Positions 9,302 to 17,470 of a stretch of 64,000 nucleotides of DNA are shown here, piece after piece (positions within the stretch are counted from its first letter, which is position 1; each line of letters opens with the position of its first letter). The notes beneath the pieces are model-generated. The model worked only from the letters and a program-made list of their open reading frames with translations, was not told where the DNA came from and searched no databases. Position numbers and translations under genes: made by a program. Origin of the DNA: a bacterium HR28 (lineage in GTDB: Bacteria > Chloroflexota > Chloroflexia > Thermomicrobiales > Thermomicrobiaceae); NCBI GenBank assembly GCA_002898255.1, contig BEIE01000001.1, positions 496,001-560,000 on the forward strand, given 5' to 3'.

Positions 9302-9583
9302 TGTGCACAACACGAAAGATGGAGTCCGTCACCGTAGTCGAGCTCGTGGATCGTGGGGAAAGCGGAAAATCACGGATGCGCAAGCGGAGATAGGCCATGA
9401 TGATCTGTGGATGAAGCCCCTCGTCGTCGAACTCGCTGTGGGAAAAGTTGACGCTGTCCTGGCACCTCCACTTTTCTCTCCACCCGCTGTCCTCACGGAC
9501 CGGCATACCTGCCCACATGTCTCCTACTTGTGGTGTGGACAACCGCAGTGACTTATCCACACCCGCTGCTCCGTTTCTCCACA
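9302..9583. other. DnaA-box cluster, candidate replication origin
   Basis: In the 740-bp gap between divergent genes, one perfect DnaA box (TTATCCACA, 9553-9561) and four single-mismatch boxes occur: TGTGCACAA 9302-9310, TGTGGATGA 9406-9414, TGTGGACAA 9534-9542 and TTCTCCACA 9575-9583; a two-mismatch copy lies at 9437. The three right-hand boxes sit within 50 bp. GC skew of the plus strand changes from C-rich to G-rich at about 9.6 kb, and a parS site is 4.7 kb away. dnaA and dnaN are not in the window and no obvious AT-rich unwinding element is seen, so this is a candidate only. The rest of the gap (9584-9944) shows nothing recognisable. Confidence 0.5.
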
Positions 9584-9959
9584 ACCAGGGTGACTCCCAC
9601 TCCTTCGCGGTGCCTCTGAGGCACGGCGCAACGCTCTTACTGTGGTGCTCACCGTAGGGGCTGATCGCATCGGCACGGTCATCTGCTAGCCATGGTCAAC
9701 CGCGTTCCGGCGGAGCGAGCGCTGGTGTCTCCGAAATGGTGGAAGTCGCCTGCGTCCCAACAGCAAGCACGCTGACCCTCACCTTCTGCGTGGCTGATCG
9801 AGATTCATGCGGTGATAGGGGCGCGATCTTTGCCTGGCTCGCCCGAGCCGGAAGGTCGCCTTCCAACCAGCAAGGGATGCGAACAGATACGGACTGGTAT
9901 TCGTGTCGGTACAATACCAAACCACTTGTGGCGGTCACCGGCAACGAAGGAGAGGTGTG

Positions 9960-10478
9960 ATGCATATCGGGGATCTGCCGTCAAGCTTACGTGGCAAGAT
10001 GCGCCGGGCGAGGCGCCTCATGCCCGATGCAGCGGCTCGTGCTTGGCTTCGCGAACAACGTGTCCTCCACGTTGCCACGATCGACGAGGATGGCTGGCCA
10101 TACATCATCCCTTTGGTCTTCGTCTATCCTGGTGAGGAGTTCCTTTACTTCCATACGGGTGCTGGGGATGGCCACTTCTTACGCAATATCCGTCGCCATC
10201 CGGTGGTCTGTGTCGAAGCATCCGAAATCGGCCCGCTGCATCCCGGACGCCCGTATGCTTGTAACTCCGCCCTCGTCTACACGAGCGTCATCGCGTGGGG
10301 TCGCGTGCGGATCGTGGAAGACGAGGAGACCAAGATCTGGTTCTTCGACCAGCTTGTCGAAAAGTATGGAGACCCTACGCTCTTTGAGCCTGGGTATCCC
10401 TTCCTCGATCGGATTGTTCTATACGAAATGACGATCGAGCTTCTCACAGGGAAGCGCAGCGAGGGTCTGCGACATTGA
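9960..10478 (+). CDS. Pyridoxamine 5'-phosphate oxidase-related FMN-binding protein
   Basis: 172 residues of the PNPOx-like split-barrel superfamily (Nim/HugZ-like group). Typical block: HVATIDEDGWPYIIPLVFVYPGEEFLYFHTG, then HPVVCVEASE and SVIAWGRVRIVEDEE. Members bind FMN, F420 or haem and act as oxidoreductases or stress proteins; the cofactor cannot be fixed. ATG 9960 is preceded by AAGGAGAGG five bases away; a GTG one codon earlier is possible. Stands alone. Confidence 0.85.
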   Translation: MHIGDLPSSLRGKMRRARRLMPDAAARAWLREQRVLHVATIDEDGWPYIIPLVFVYPGEEFLYFHTGAGDGHFLRNIRRHPVVCVEASEIGPLHPGRPYACNSALVYTSVIAWGRVRIVEDEETKIWFFDQLVEKYGDPTLFEPGYPFLDRIVLYEMTIELLTGKRSEGLRH

Positions 10479-11139
10479 TAGAGAGCCGCGCCATGCTCTT
10501 GGTAACGCGCAGCGCAGGCTTTTCAGGAAGCTTCAGGCGGAGCAAGCCGCGAGCAAGAGTCATGACCAACGTCTGATGCGGCCGACCGCTTCTGAGACAG
10601 GCCTCGATCGGTGGCGAACTGAGATTTCTCCGGAAAGAACGTCGCTCTCCCCCATGCACTCCGGATAGCTGGTCGCGCCCATCGCCGCGCTGCCGAAGAG
10701 GTAACGCGCGGTTGGACCCCTGCACCGAGCCGGAGATCAGATCCTTGCCACACGACACCTCAGGGCAACGGCGCGTGAGATTCATCCAACCTGCGGCCTT
10801 CGCCCGGCTGTCACTGGTTAAAACCGAGCCGTCCAACTCCCGGCTCAATGTCCGACCGTTCCCTTGACTGCGTCGACACCGGCACGAGCTCCACCGACTG
10901 GAGGCAGCAAAGCTGAGGGCGACTCGCTCCTCGCCCCGTGTCCAGTCCAGACCTTCGGCAGAGGAACGGTTGTCCTCTCGTGTCACAAAAAGCAACGGGG
11001 TAGGCGTGCTCGTGCAGCAGCGAAAAACTCGTTCCAGTCCGGACAACCGCGGGGTAATCATTCCGTCTTTTGCCGCGACCGTCCGATTTCTGCACAGTGC
11101 TCTCGGGCATTACCATCCATGGCATCCCGGGCGGCAGGG
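10479..11139. other. Gene-poor region upstream of the metal ATPase
   Basis: About 660 bp before the ATPase promoter. A long minus-strand frame (10444-11061) and in-frame extension of the ATPase (from 10864) cover it, but both translations are Arg/Ser/Cys-rich without motifs or ribosome sites. Nothing else identified. Confidence 0.4.
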
Positions 11140-11168
11140 TTGACGTTGCCTCCTGGCGGGGGTACACT
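11140..11168 (+). promoter_or_regulatory. Sigma-70-type promoter of the P1B-4 ATPase
   Basis: TTGACG (11140-11145), 17-bp spacer, TACACT (11163-11168). Transcription would begin near 11175, about 40 bases before the GTG start at 11218, leaving a short leader that includes the CTCATT repeat. Confidence 0.75.
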
Positions 11169-11187
11169 ACTCGCGTTGCAAATAGGA

Positions 11188-11199
11188 CTCATTCTCATT
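11188..11199. promoter_or_regulatory. CTCATT direct repeat, possible metal-regulator operator
   Basis: CTCATTCTCATT lies 20-31 bp after the -10 element, between the presumed transcription start and the ribosome site (AAAGGGG). On the other strand it reads GAAAATGAGAATGAG, close to the repeated GATAAT units of Fur-type operators. The position suits repressor or activator control by an iron-family regulator. This is inference from resemblance only. Confidence 0.35.
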
Positions 11200-11217
11200 T
11201 TCAAAAAGGGGTTCAAG

Positions 11218-13491
11218 GTGCTGTCACCACGCGAATGGGTCGACTGCCGAGCGGTTCTCGAAGAACTCGTCTCCACACAGAACGTTGCGGCCGTAACCTA
11301 CGATCCTCAGCGGTCCCAACTCGTGATTCGCTTTCGCCCGACAGCAGACAGGAAAGCACTTCGCGCCACTGCTGTACGCGCTGCCGAGATGCTCGGACAA
11401 CACCAGGAGGCGATCGCCACATACCCATGTGCGCGTTGTGACAATGGGCGCCAACTGGTCGAGGTTGCTGATGGGGCAGGATCGCGCGAGGAGCTCTTGA
11501 CTCTCGTCGTACCAGTTAGACGATCTGATCACACGCGCAGCGCTGCGGAGGAGGAGCGTGTCCTCTGGTGGCGCCAGCATGGACTCCTCTTGAGTACCGC
11601 AGCAACAGCCGTGCTGTTACTGGCTGCGTGGTCGGCGGACAGAGCGGGGCTGCCGCACTGGCTGGCGGTCGCGCTCTACGCGACGGCGTATGTTGCCGGA
11701 GGTGCGTACGCCTCGTATCGAGCGTTCCTCGCCCTGGCTCAGCGCACGGTCGATATTGACCTCTTGATGATTCTGGCGGCCGCGGGGGCTGCTCTCCTTG
11801 ATGCGTGGGCTGAAGGCGGCATTTTGCTCTTCCTCTTCTCCCTCGGCAACGCGCTCGAGCACTACGCACTTGGCCGTACGCACCGGGCCGTGCGGGCCCT
11901 GATGTTGCTGCGTCCCGATACAGCGCTGCTTGTGCAAGGGGATCATGAGGAGGTCGTGCCGGTCGAGGAACTCGTGCCGGGCGACGAGGTCATTGTCAAA
12001 CCCGGTGAGCGCATTCCGATCGACGGCACGGTGGTAGCGGGTGACTCCAGCGTCGATCAATCTGCCATTACCGGTGAGTCGCTACCGGTGCACAAGCGCC
12101 CTGGTGATCCCGTTTTCAGTGGAACCCTAAACACGACTGGTCTCCTGCGCATCCGCGTCGATCGCTCGGTGCACGAGAGCACGCTCGCCCGCATCATCCG
12201 CATCGTCGAGGAAGCGCGAGAGCAGAAGTCGCGTGCCCAGCGCTTCGCTGAAGCGTTTCAAGGGAAATATGCGGTTGGCGTCATCGTCGCCTCGGTCATT
12301 GCTTTCCTTGTGCCGGTCGCGCTCGGTGCTCCTCCTGCCGACAGCTTCTACCGCGCAATGACCCTGCTGGTGGCGGCTTCGCCCTGTGCCCTCGTGATCT
12401 CGACGCCTGCATCGATCCTTTCAGCGCTGGCCAACGCTGCGCGGCACGGCGTCCTCTTCAAAGGGGCGCTACAGCTAGAAACGATTGGTGTAGTGGATGC
12501 AATTGTCTTCGACAAGACTGGGACGCTCACCGTTGGCAAGCCACGCCTCACCGAGATCGTGCCTGCTGAGGGCGTTGACCCAGTCCAGGCGTTGCGACTC
12601 GTCGCGCCGGTGGAGTATCGCTCTGAGCACCCGCTTGGCCTTGCGGTCGTGGCACATGCAGAGGCGATCGGCGCTTTCGACCGTGCCCTCGTCGACCGCG
12701 TTGAGTCGCTGACGTCGCTGCCGGGTCGTGGGATCCGGGCCGAGCTTGCTGGCTCGACCGTGCTCGTCGGAAATGAGCTTCTGCTCGAAGAGCATGGTGT
12801 GTCGATTCCCCCAAGCCTGCGAGACACAGCGACGGAGCTCCGCGAGCGTGCCCGAACTGCAGTCTACGCAGTGGTGGATGGACGTGTGCTCGCGGTGTTC
12901 GGCATTGCCGATGTCGTGCGTCCAGTGGCTCGAGACGTCATTGACCAGCTCCGTGGGCTCGGCGTGCGCCGTCTGATCATGCTGACGGGCGACAACGAAC
13001 GCGCAGCGCGGGCGATCGCTCGCGAGGTGGGTCTCGACGAGTGGCGAGCTGGTCTCCTCCCCGAGGACAAAGTTGCTGTCGTCCGTGAGCTGCAGGCGGC
13101 CGGCTTGCGCGTCGCGGTCGTCGGGGACGGCGTTAACGATGCCCCAGCGCTGGCAGCGGCTAACGTCGGCATCGCGATGGGGGCTGCCGGGACGGACGTC
13201 GCGCTCGAAACAGCGGATGTGGTGTTGATGAGTGACGACCTCACGAAGTTGCCCTACGCTGTGCAGCTGTCGCGTGCGGCACGACGGATCATTGTCCAGA
13301 ATCTTGCCATCGCCCTCGGCGTCATTATCGTGCTTGTGGCGAGTATTCTGCTTCGCGGTGTCCCCTTGCCGCTGGCAGTCGTTGGGCATGAGGGGAGCAC
13401 TATCGTTGTGGTGCTCAACGGATTGCGCCTCCTTGCGTACCGCACTCCGGCGCTGAGACGTGGTGAGGTACCTGCCGGGGCCACGGCGTGA
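11218..13491 (+). CDS. P1B-4-type heavy-metal-translocating P-type ATPase
   Basis: 757 residues. Contains TGES (actuator domain), DKTGTLT (phosphorylated Asp), HPLGLA (HP motif of the N-domain) and GDGVNDAPALAAANVGIAMG. The transmembrane metal site reads SPCALVIS rather than CPC, and the last helix pair carries HEGST, the signature of subgroup P1B-4, which exports Co2+, Fe2+ or Zn2+ (CoaT, CtpD, PfeT/FrvA, CzcP). The N-terminus has an HMA-like but unusual ~75-residue segment followed by CARC, a possible soft metal ligand. GTG 11218 with AAAGGGG six bases upstream fits the mapped promoter. The ORF overlaps the start region of the next gene frame, which itself begins at 13515. Confidence 0.92.
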   Translation: MLSPREWVDCRAVLEELVSTQNVAAVTYDPQRSQLVIRFRPTADRKALRATAVRAAEMLGQHQEAIATYPCARCDNGRQLVEVADGAGSREELLTLVVPVRRSDHTRSAAEEERVLWWRQHGLLLSTAATAVLLLAAWSADRAGLPHWLAVALYATAYVAGGAYASYRAFLALAQRTVDIDLLMILAAAGAALLDAWAEGGILLFLFSLGNALEHYALGRTHRAVRALMLLRPDTALLVQGDHEEVVPVEELVPGDEVIVKPGERIPIDGTVVAGDSSVDQSAITGESLPVHKRPGDPVFSGTLNTTGLLRIRVDRSVHESTLARIIRIVEEAREQKSRAQRFAEAFQGKYAVGVIVASVIAFLVPVALGAPPADSFYRAMTLLVAASPCALVISTPASILSALANAARHGVLFKGALQLETIGVVDAIVFDKTGTLTVGKPRLTEIVPAEGVDPVQALRLVAPVEYRSEHPLGLAVVAHAEAIGAFDRALVDRVESLTSLPGRGIRAELAGSTVLVGNELLLEEHGVSIPPSLRDTATELRERARTAVYAVVDGRVLAVFGIADVVRPVARDVIDQLRGLGVRRLIMLTGDNERAARAIAREVGLDEWRAGLLPEDKVAVVRELQAAGLRVAVVGDGVNDAPALAAANVGIAMGAAGTDVALETADVVLMSDDLTKLPYAVQLSRAARRIIVQNLAIALGVIIVLVASILLRGVPLPLAVVGHEGSTIVVVLNGLRLLAYRTPALRRGEVPAGATA

Positions 13492-13514
13492 TACGATCCC
13501 GGCAAGGGGAACGA

Positions 13515-14729
13515 ATGAGCAGCACGGTCCAGAAAGTTCTTATCCTGACGAACGAGTATCCACCCCATGTGTACGGTGGAGCTGGTGTCCACGTCGAGTA
13601 TCTGACCCGGGAACTCGCTCGTGAGATCGCGGTGGAAGTGCGTTGCTTCGGCGCCCAACAAGTCGAACAGCCCAATTTACGGGTACGTGGATATGCCGGT
13701 TGGGACGAGATTCGCCACGGTGGAGATCGGCGTCACTGGCCCGCGCTCGACGCACTGTCACGAAACCTTCTCATGGTACGAGACCCGATTGACGCCGACG
13801 TTATCCATGCGCATACCTGGTACACCGATCTCGCGGCCCTGTGGGGTCGATTACTCTGGGAACGTCCATACGTCCTCACCATTCACTCGTTGGAACCGCT
13901 TCGTCCTTGGAAAGCCGAGCAGCTCGGCACAGCCTATCGTTTAAGTTCTTGGATGGAGCGGGTCGCGATCGAGTCGGCCGATGCGATCATCGCCGTGTCG
14001 GCAGCGACACGGGAGGACGTGCTCCGTTTCTTCGCTGTGCCTCCCGAGCGTGTGCACGTCATCCACAACGGCATTGATACGGAACTTTATCGCAAGACCG
14101 AGGAGACGAGCGCCCTCGAGCGTGCTGGCGTCGATCTCAGGCATCCCTACGTCCTCTTCGTCGGACGCATCACGCGCCAGAAGGGGATTGTCCATCTGCT
14201 CGATGCCGTTCCATTCCTCGCACCGGATGTGCAGATTGTATTGCTGGCTGGACAGCCAGATACACCAGAGCTGGCGCGTGCGGTGGAGTCCCGCGTCGCC
14301 GAGCTCCGTACGCAACGCGGGGGAATCGTCTGGATCCCAGAAATGCTCCCGCGCACCGAGGTCGTCCAGTTCTACTCGCACGCGACCGTCTTCTGTTGTC
14401 CATCGGTCTATGAACCGTTCGGTTTAATCAACCTCGAAGCCATGGCCTGCGAGTGCCCAGTCGTCGCCTCCGATGTCGGAGGGATCCCCGAAGTGGTGGT
14501 TGACGGCGAGACTGGTCTCCTCGTCCACCTCGAAATCGATCCGGTGACCGGCGAGCCGATCGATCCGCTTGGCTACGCCCGGGCACTGGCCGAAGCGATC
14601 CAACGAATTGTCGACGATCCGGAGCTCCGCGACCGGCTCGGACGGAATGGGCGCGCCCGTGTGGAACAACAGTTCAGTTGGGCGGCAATTGCCCAGCGTA
14701 CCCTGGAGCTCTACCGCAGTCTGGTGTGA
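13515..14729 (+). CDS. GT4-family glycogen synthase / alpha-maltose-1-phosphate synthase-like
   Basis: 404-residue GT-B glycosyltransferase. N-terminal [20 protein letters not shown] is the nucleotide-sugar glycogen synthase signature; [11 protein letters not shown] and the [21 protein letters not shown] block (E-x7-E) are GT4 hallmarks. It most resembles the actinobacterial GlgA/GlgM group, which uses ADP-glucose (or UDP-glucose) to extend alpha-1,4-glucan or make maltose-1-phosphate. ATG 13515 follows AAGGGG and lies 23 bp after the ATPase stop. The glucoamylase at 45899 could degrade the product. Convergent with serA, 11 bp apart. Confidence 0.87.
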   Translation: MSSTVQKVLILTNEYPPHVYGGAGVHVEYLTRELAREIAVEVRCFGAQQVEQPNLRVRGYAGWDEIRHGGDRRHWPALDALSRNLLMVRDPIDADVIHAHTWYTDLAALWGRLLWERPYVLTIHSLEPLRPWKAEQLGTAYRLSSWMERVAIESADAIIAVSAATREDVLRFFAVPPERVHVIHNGIDTELYRKTEETSALERAGVDLRHPYVLFVGRITRQKGIVHLLDAVPFLAPDVQIVLLAGQPDTPELARAVESRVAELRTQRGGIVWIPEMLPRTEVVQFYSHATVFCCPSVYEPFGLINLEAMACECPVVASDVGGIPEVVVDGETGLLVHLEIDPVTGEPIDPLGYARALAEAIQRIVDDPELRDRLGRNGRARVEQQFSWAAIAQRTLELYRSLV

Positions 14730-14740
14730 AGCTTGGCCCT

Positions 14741-16954
14741 TCAGCGATCGAGTGGGACGGCCGGCGTGATGACAGGCGGTTCGACCGGCTCCGGCAGCGA
14801 GACGACATACGCAGTCCAGACGTCCGGTACCTGCAGGATCTCGTTCAGCGCGGCCTCCGGGATCGGGTCATCAACGTTCAGCACCATGATCGCCTCACCG
14901 CCTCGCTGACGCCGGCCGACCTGCATTCCTGCAATGTTCACGTCATACCGTCCAAGAATCGTCCCGATGCGGCCGATAATCCCCGGTCGATCCCGGTGGT
15001 GCGTGATGAGCATGTGGCCGGCGAGCGGTCGTTCGAGCGAGAAGCGATCGACCTCCATGATGCCAGCTGTCCGGTGATCCCAACGCACCATCACATGGTG
15101 TGGCGGATCGCCGTCGACCTCAAAGTTGAACTCTGGCACCGTGGAGGCTCCCGTATCGAACCGCACGTCGACAAAGAGGTGGAGCTCCTGAGCCACCAGT
15201 CGAGCATTGACTGGCGTCACACGGCGCACAGTCCAGCGGCGGAGCGCTGACGCCAGCGCAACTGCAGTCACATGCTCGGCGATATCCGGTGCCACCTGGC
15301 CATGCACTGTCACCTGGAATGTTGAGGGTCGCGACGGTTGCAAGACGGCAATCAAGTGTCCAGCAGCTTCCGCGACTTGGGTCAGTCGGAGGAGTTCGGG
15401 CGCATGGAGCGATGCAGCTGGCAAGTTGACTGCGTTCGGCACAATCTCACCGCGCAGCGCGGCTAGCGTCGTCGTGGCAATGATTTCCCCGACCGCCTCA
15501 AGTGCCTCACGGCTTGAGCCGCCGATATGTGGGGTGAGGACGACATTCGGCAGACCGAAAAGTGGGCTTTCGTACGCCGGTTCTTCTGGGAACACGTCCA
15601 CACCAGCCGCCGCGACATGGCCACTCTTGAGCGCTTCAGCCAAAGCATGGACGTCGACGACCTCACCACGGGCGCAGTTGATAACAATGGCCCCTCGCTT
15701 CAGGCGCGCGATCGCTCGCGCATCGAGCATATGGCGGGTCTCGGGCGTCGCCGGTACGTGAAAGGTGACGATATCACTGTGTTCAAGCAGCGTCTCGTAG
15801 TCCACCGGCTCGACGCCGAGCTGCGCAAAGCGCTCTCGGGTGACATAGGGGTCATACCCGAGTAGGCGCACCTCGAAGGCGCGCAATCGTTGTGCAACGA
15901 CGGAGCCGACCCGTCCGAGGCCGACAATGCCAACGGTCTTCCCCTTCAGGTCGAAAGGCCGGAACCGTTTACGCTCCCAGCGACCTGCGTGTGTGGTGGC
16001 GTTGGCCTCGATCAGGCACCGTGAGATGGCCAAGATAAGCGCGATTGTATGTTCCCCAGCTGATACTGCATTCGCCCCCGGGGCGTTGAGCACCAGGATC
16101 CCCGCCTCGGTTGCTGCCTGGAGGTCGATGTTGTCGACGCCGGTACCAGCCCGAGCAATGACTCGTAGCCGTGGCGCATGCGCCAGGAGCTCGCGAGTCA
16201 CCTGGGTTTCGCTACGGACGATCAACGCGTCGGCATCCCGTAGCGCAGCGTACAGCGCTTCTTTGTTCCGACCGTCCACATCGATAACGTCAGCCTCGGC
16301 GGCCAGCCGCTCGCGCGCCCGTTGGTCAATCACATCGCTCACCACGATGCGCCGTCGCCGCGGAGTTGTTCCGTCGCCGGACACGACAGGCAACGAAGCG
16401 CCCGCAAGGCGGAGGATCGCCTGGACTGCAGCGGTGAGATCGGGAACACGCACCACAAACGGCGACTCGCCAGCTGGGGCTGACTCATTTGTTAGGAGAA
16501 AGCAGGTGATGCCGGCCTCTGCGTATCGCGTTGCATGACGCAGGCTATCCTCAATCGCATGCGTCACGCCGAGTTCGCGGGCGGCTGCGACTTTGTCCTC
16601 AGTGAAGACAATCCGGCATGGCGGGAAACCATGACGCTGTAGCCATTCTTCGGTCGTGGCCCGTGAGCGATCCGGCCGTGCCGTGACGATGGCCACATGG
16701 TCGTTTCCTAATACCTGCAAGAGCTGGCGCAAAAGCTGCGGCGCATTTGGTGCTGGATCGAGCAACGCTGCCGGGCCACCCGGACCGTAGACCCAGAGCC
16801 GTACAGCCTCTGGGACGTTGCAGCCGTGCGAATCCACAAACGCGTGATCAGGAAGTTGCATACCGAGTGCCCGGTTGGCCGCCTGTGCGAGCGGCGCCGG
16901 ATGCTCGGTGAGGACACCGTCAAGATCGAGTGCGAGTCGAATGAGCCGTTCCAT
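14741..16954 (-). CDS. serA: Fusion of HAD-superfamily phosphatase and D-3-phosphoglycerate dehydrogenase
   Basis: 737 residues. Residues about 1-200 form a HAD domain of the 5'(3')-nucleotidase C type: LALDLDGVLTEHP (motif I), IVTARPDR (motif II), FTEDK and AIEDSLRHA (motifs III/IV). Residues about 210-737 are a complete long-form SerA: GLGRVGSVVAQRL (NAD fold), NCARGEVVD (catalytic Arg), FPEEPA (Glu), TPHIGGSS (His), an intervening domain and a C-terminal ACT domain (HRDRPGIIGRIGTILGRYDVNIAGM). It oxidises 3-phosphoglycerate in serine synthesis; the HAD domain could hydrolyse a phosphorylated metabolite, but its substrate is unknown. ATG 16954 follows GGAGGGG four bases away. A Ser/Gly-rich leader ORF overlaps its start. 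Confidence 0.93.
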   Translation of the reverse strand: MERLIRLALDLDGVLTEHPAPLAQAANRALGMQLPDHAFVDSHGCNVPEAVRLWVYGPGGPAALLDPAPNAPQLLRQLLQVLGNDHVAIVTARPDRSRATTEEWLQRHGFPPCRIVFTEDKVAAARELGVTHAIEDSLRHATRYAEAGITCFLLTNESAPAGESPFVVRVPDLTAAVQAILRLAGASLPVVSGDGTTPRRRRIVVSDVIDQRARERLAAEADVIDVDGRNKEALYAALRDADALIVRSETQVTRELLAHAPRLRVIARAGTGVDNIDLQAATEAGILVLNAPGANAVSAGEHTIALILAISRCLIEANATTHAGRWERKRFRPFDLKGKTVGIVGLGRVGSVVAQRLRAFEVRLLGYDPYVTRERFAQLGVEPVDYETLLEHSDIVTFHVPATPETRHMLDARAIARLKRGAIVINCARGEVVDVHALAEALKSGHVAAAGVDVFPEEPAYESPLFGLPNVVLTPHIGGSSREALEAVGEIIATTTLAALRGEIVPNAVNLPAASLHAPELLRLTQVAEAAGHLIAVLQPSRPSTFQVTVHGQVAPDIAEHVTAVALASALRRWTVRRVTPVNARLVAQELHLFVDVRFDTGASTVPEFNFEVDGDPPHHVMVRWDHRTAGIMEVDRFSLERPLAGHMLITHHRDRPGIIGRIGTILGRYDVNIAGMQVGRRQRGGEAIMVLNVDDPIPEAALNEILQVPDVWTAYVVSLPEPVEPPVITPAVPLDR

Positions 16955-17159
16955 TGTTCCCCTCCGGTTCACGTCTCATGACGTTGGACAGATACGCGAC
17001 GGTCGTTCCCCATCCAGCCGAACTGGATCCGGGACGACCGGAACCGGAGGGACTACTGGAGCCGCGACCGCTACCCGAACCGGAACCAGAACCGACCCCC
17101 ACCGCCGCGGTGCAGAAGGTGACGACGTGTCCGACTCGCGTGGTGGTGTACTGGTCCAT
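16920..17159 (-). CDS. Ser/Gly-rich leader ORF overlapping the serA start
   Basis: 79 codons beginning MDQYTTTRVGHVV, ATG at 17159, with AGGGAGG 11 bases upstream and a promoter just before it. Residues 21-49 contain 11 Gly and 12 Ser, using TCT, TCC, TCG, AGC and AGT codons, so several serine tRNAs are required. The ORF ends 35 bp inside serA, so its ribosomes pass over the serA ribosome site. I read it as a regulatory leader peptide, by analogy with his/trp/leu leaders, because the downstream enzyme makes Ser and hence Gly. Alternatively the GGTTCC-rich DNA is simply low complexity; the opposite strand is open too. Confidence 0.5.
   Translation of the reverse strand: MDQYTTTRVGHVVTFCTAAVGVGSGSGSGSGRGSSSPSGSGRPGSSSAGWGTTVAYLSNVMRREPEGNNGTAHSTRTRS
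16960..17051 (-). promoter_or_regulatory. Putative serA translational attenuator (SD-sequestering stem)
   Basis: In the transcript, CCCUCCGGUUC (17051-17041, leader codons 37-40) is perfectly complementary over 11 nt to GAACCGGAGGG (16970-16960), which contains the serA Shine-Dalgarno sequence. A second, 8-nt partner (17084-17077) lies in codons 26-28. A ribosome paused on the Ser/Gly tract would cover the 5' arm and free the serA site; without pausing the stem may re-form. Mechanism is inferred. Confidence 0.5.
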
Positions 17160-17220
17160 TGTTGCCACTACCTCCCTCGATTCGGGTCTCGGCGCGCTTC
17201 CGCCAACATGCACTCACTGT

Positions 17221-17248
17221 AGTATACGGCTGACGCCGACGGTGGCAA
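17221..17248 (-). promoter_or_regulatory. Promoter of the leader-serA transcript
   Basis: On the minus strand TTGCCA (17248-17243), 16-bp spacer, TATACT (17226-17221). The transcript would start near 17214, giving a ~55-nt untranslated stretch before the leader ATG at 17159 and ~260 nt before serA. Confidence 0.75.
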
Positions 17249-17470
17249 GAGCGACGTTTCGGGATTTCGGACAGAGTGGTTCAGCCCGTCGTGCTGTCTT
17301 TTCGCTGCGGTGGCGTAGTCCCAAGCTTGCTGCGCGATACGACTTGGGACGCTCTCCTGACCTCGGTTCTTGTGGTCGAGGCATCCTCCCTTGACGAACC
17401 AGAACGAACGCGTCAAAGTCTCTACCACAATCGAATCGACGACCTCGTCTTCGGCAGGGGAGGTGTCGTC

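Noticed and set aside
10444-11061. 205-codon minus-strand frame upstream of the metal ATPase
   Set aside because: Antisense to the PNPOx-like gene end, no motif, Arg/Ser-rich; treated as chance.
10864-11217. 118-residue N-terminal extension of the P1B-4 ATPase
   Set aside because: A good promoter (11140-11168) lies inside it and a GTG with AAAGGGG follows at 11218.
16954-17394. 146-codon plus-strand frame with Pro-Glu repeats opposite the serA leader
   Set aside because: It is the complement of the Ser/Gly tract, overlaps the minus-strand promoter and has no ribosome site; the minus reading has promoter and site support.
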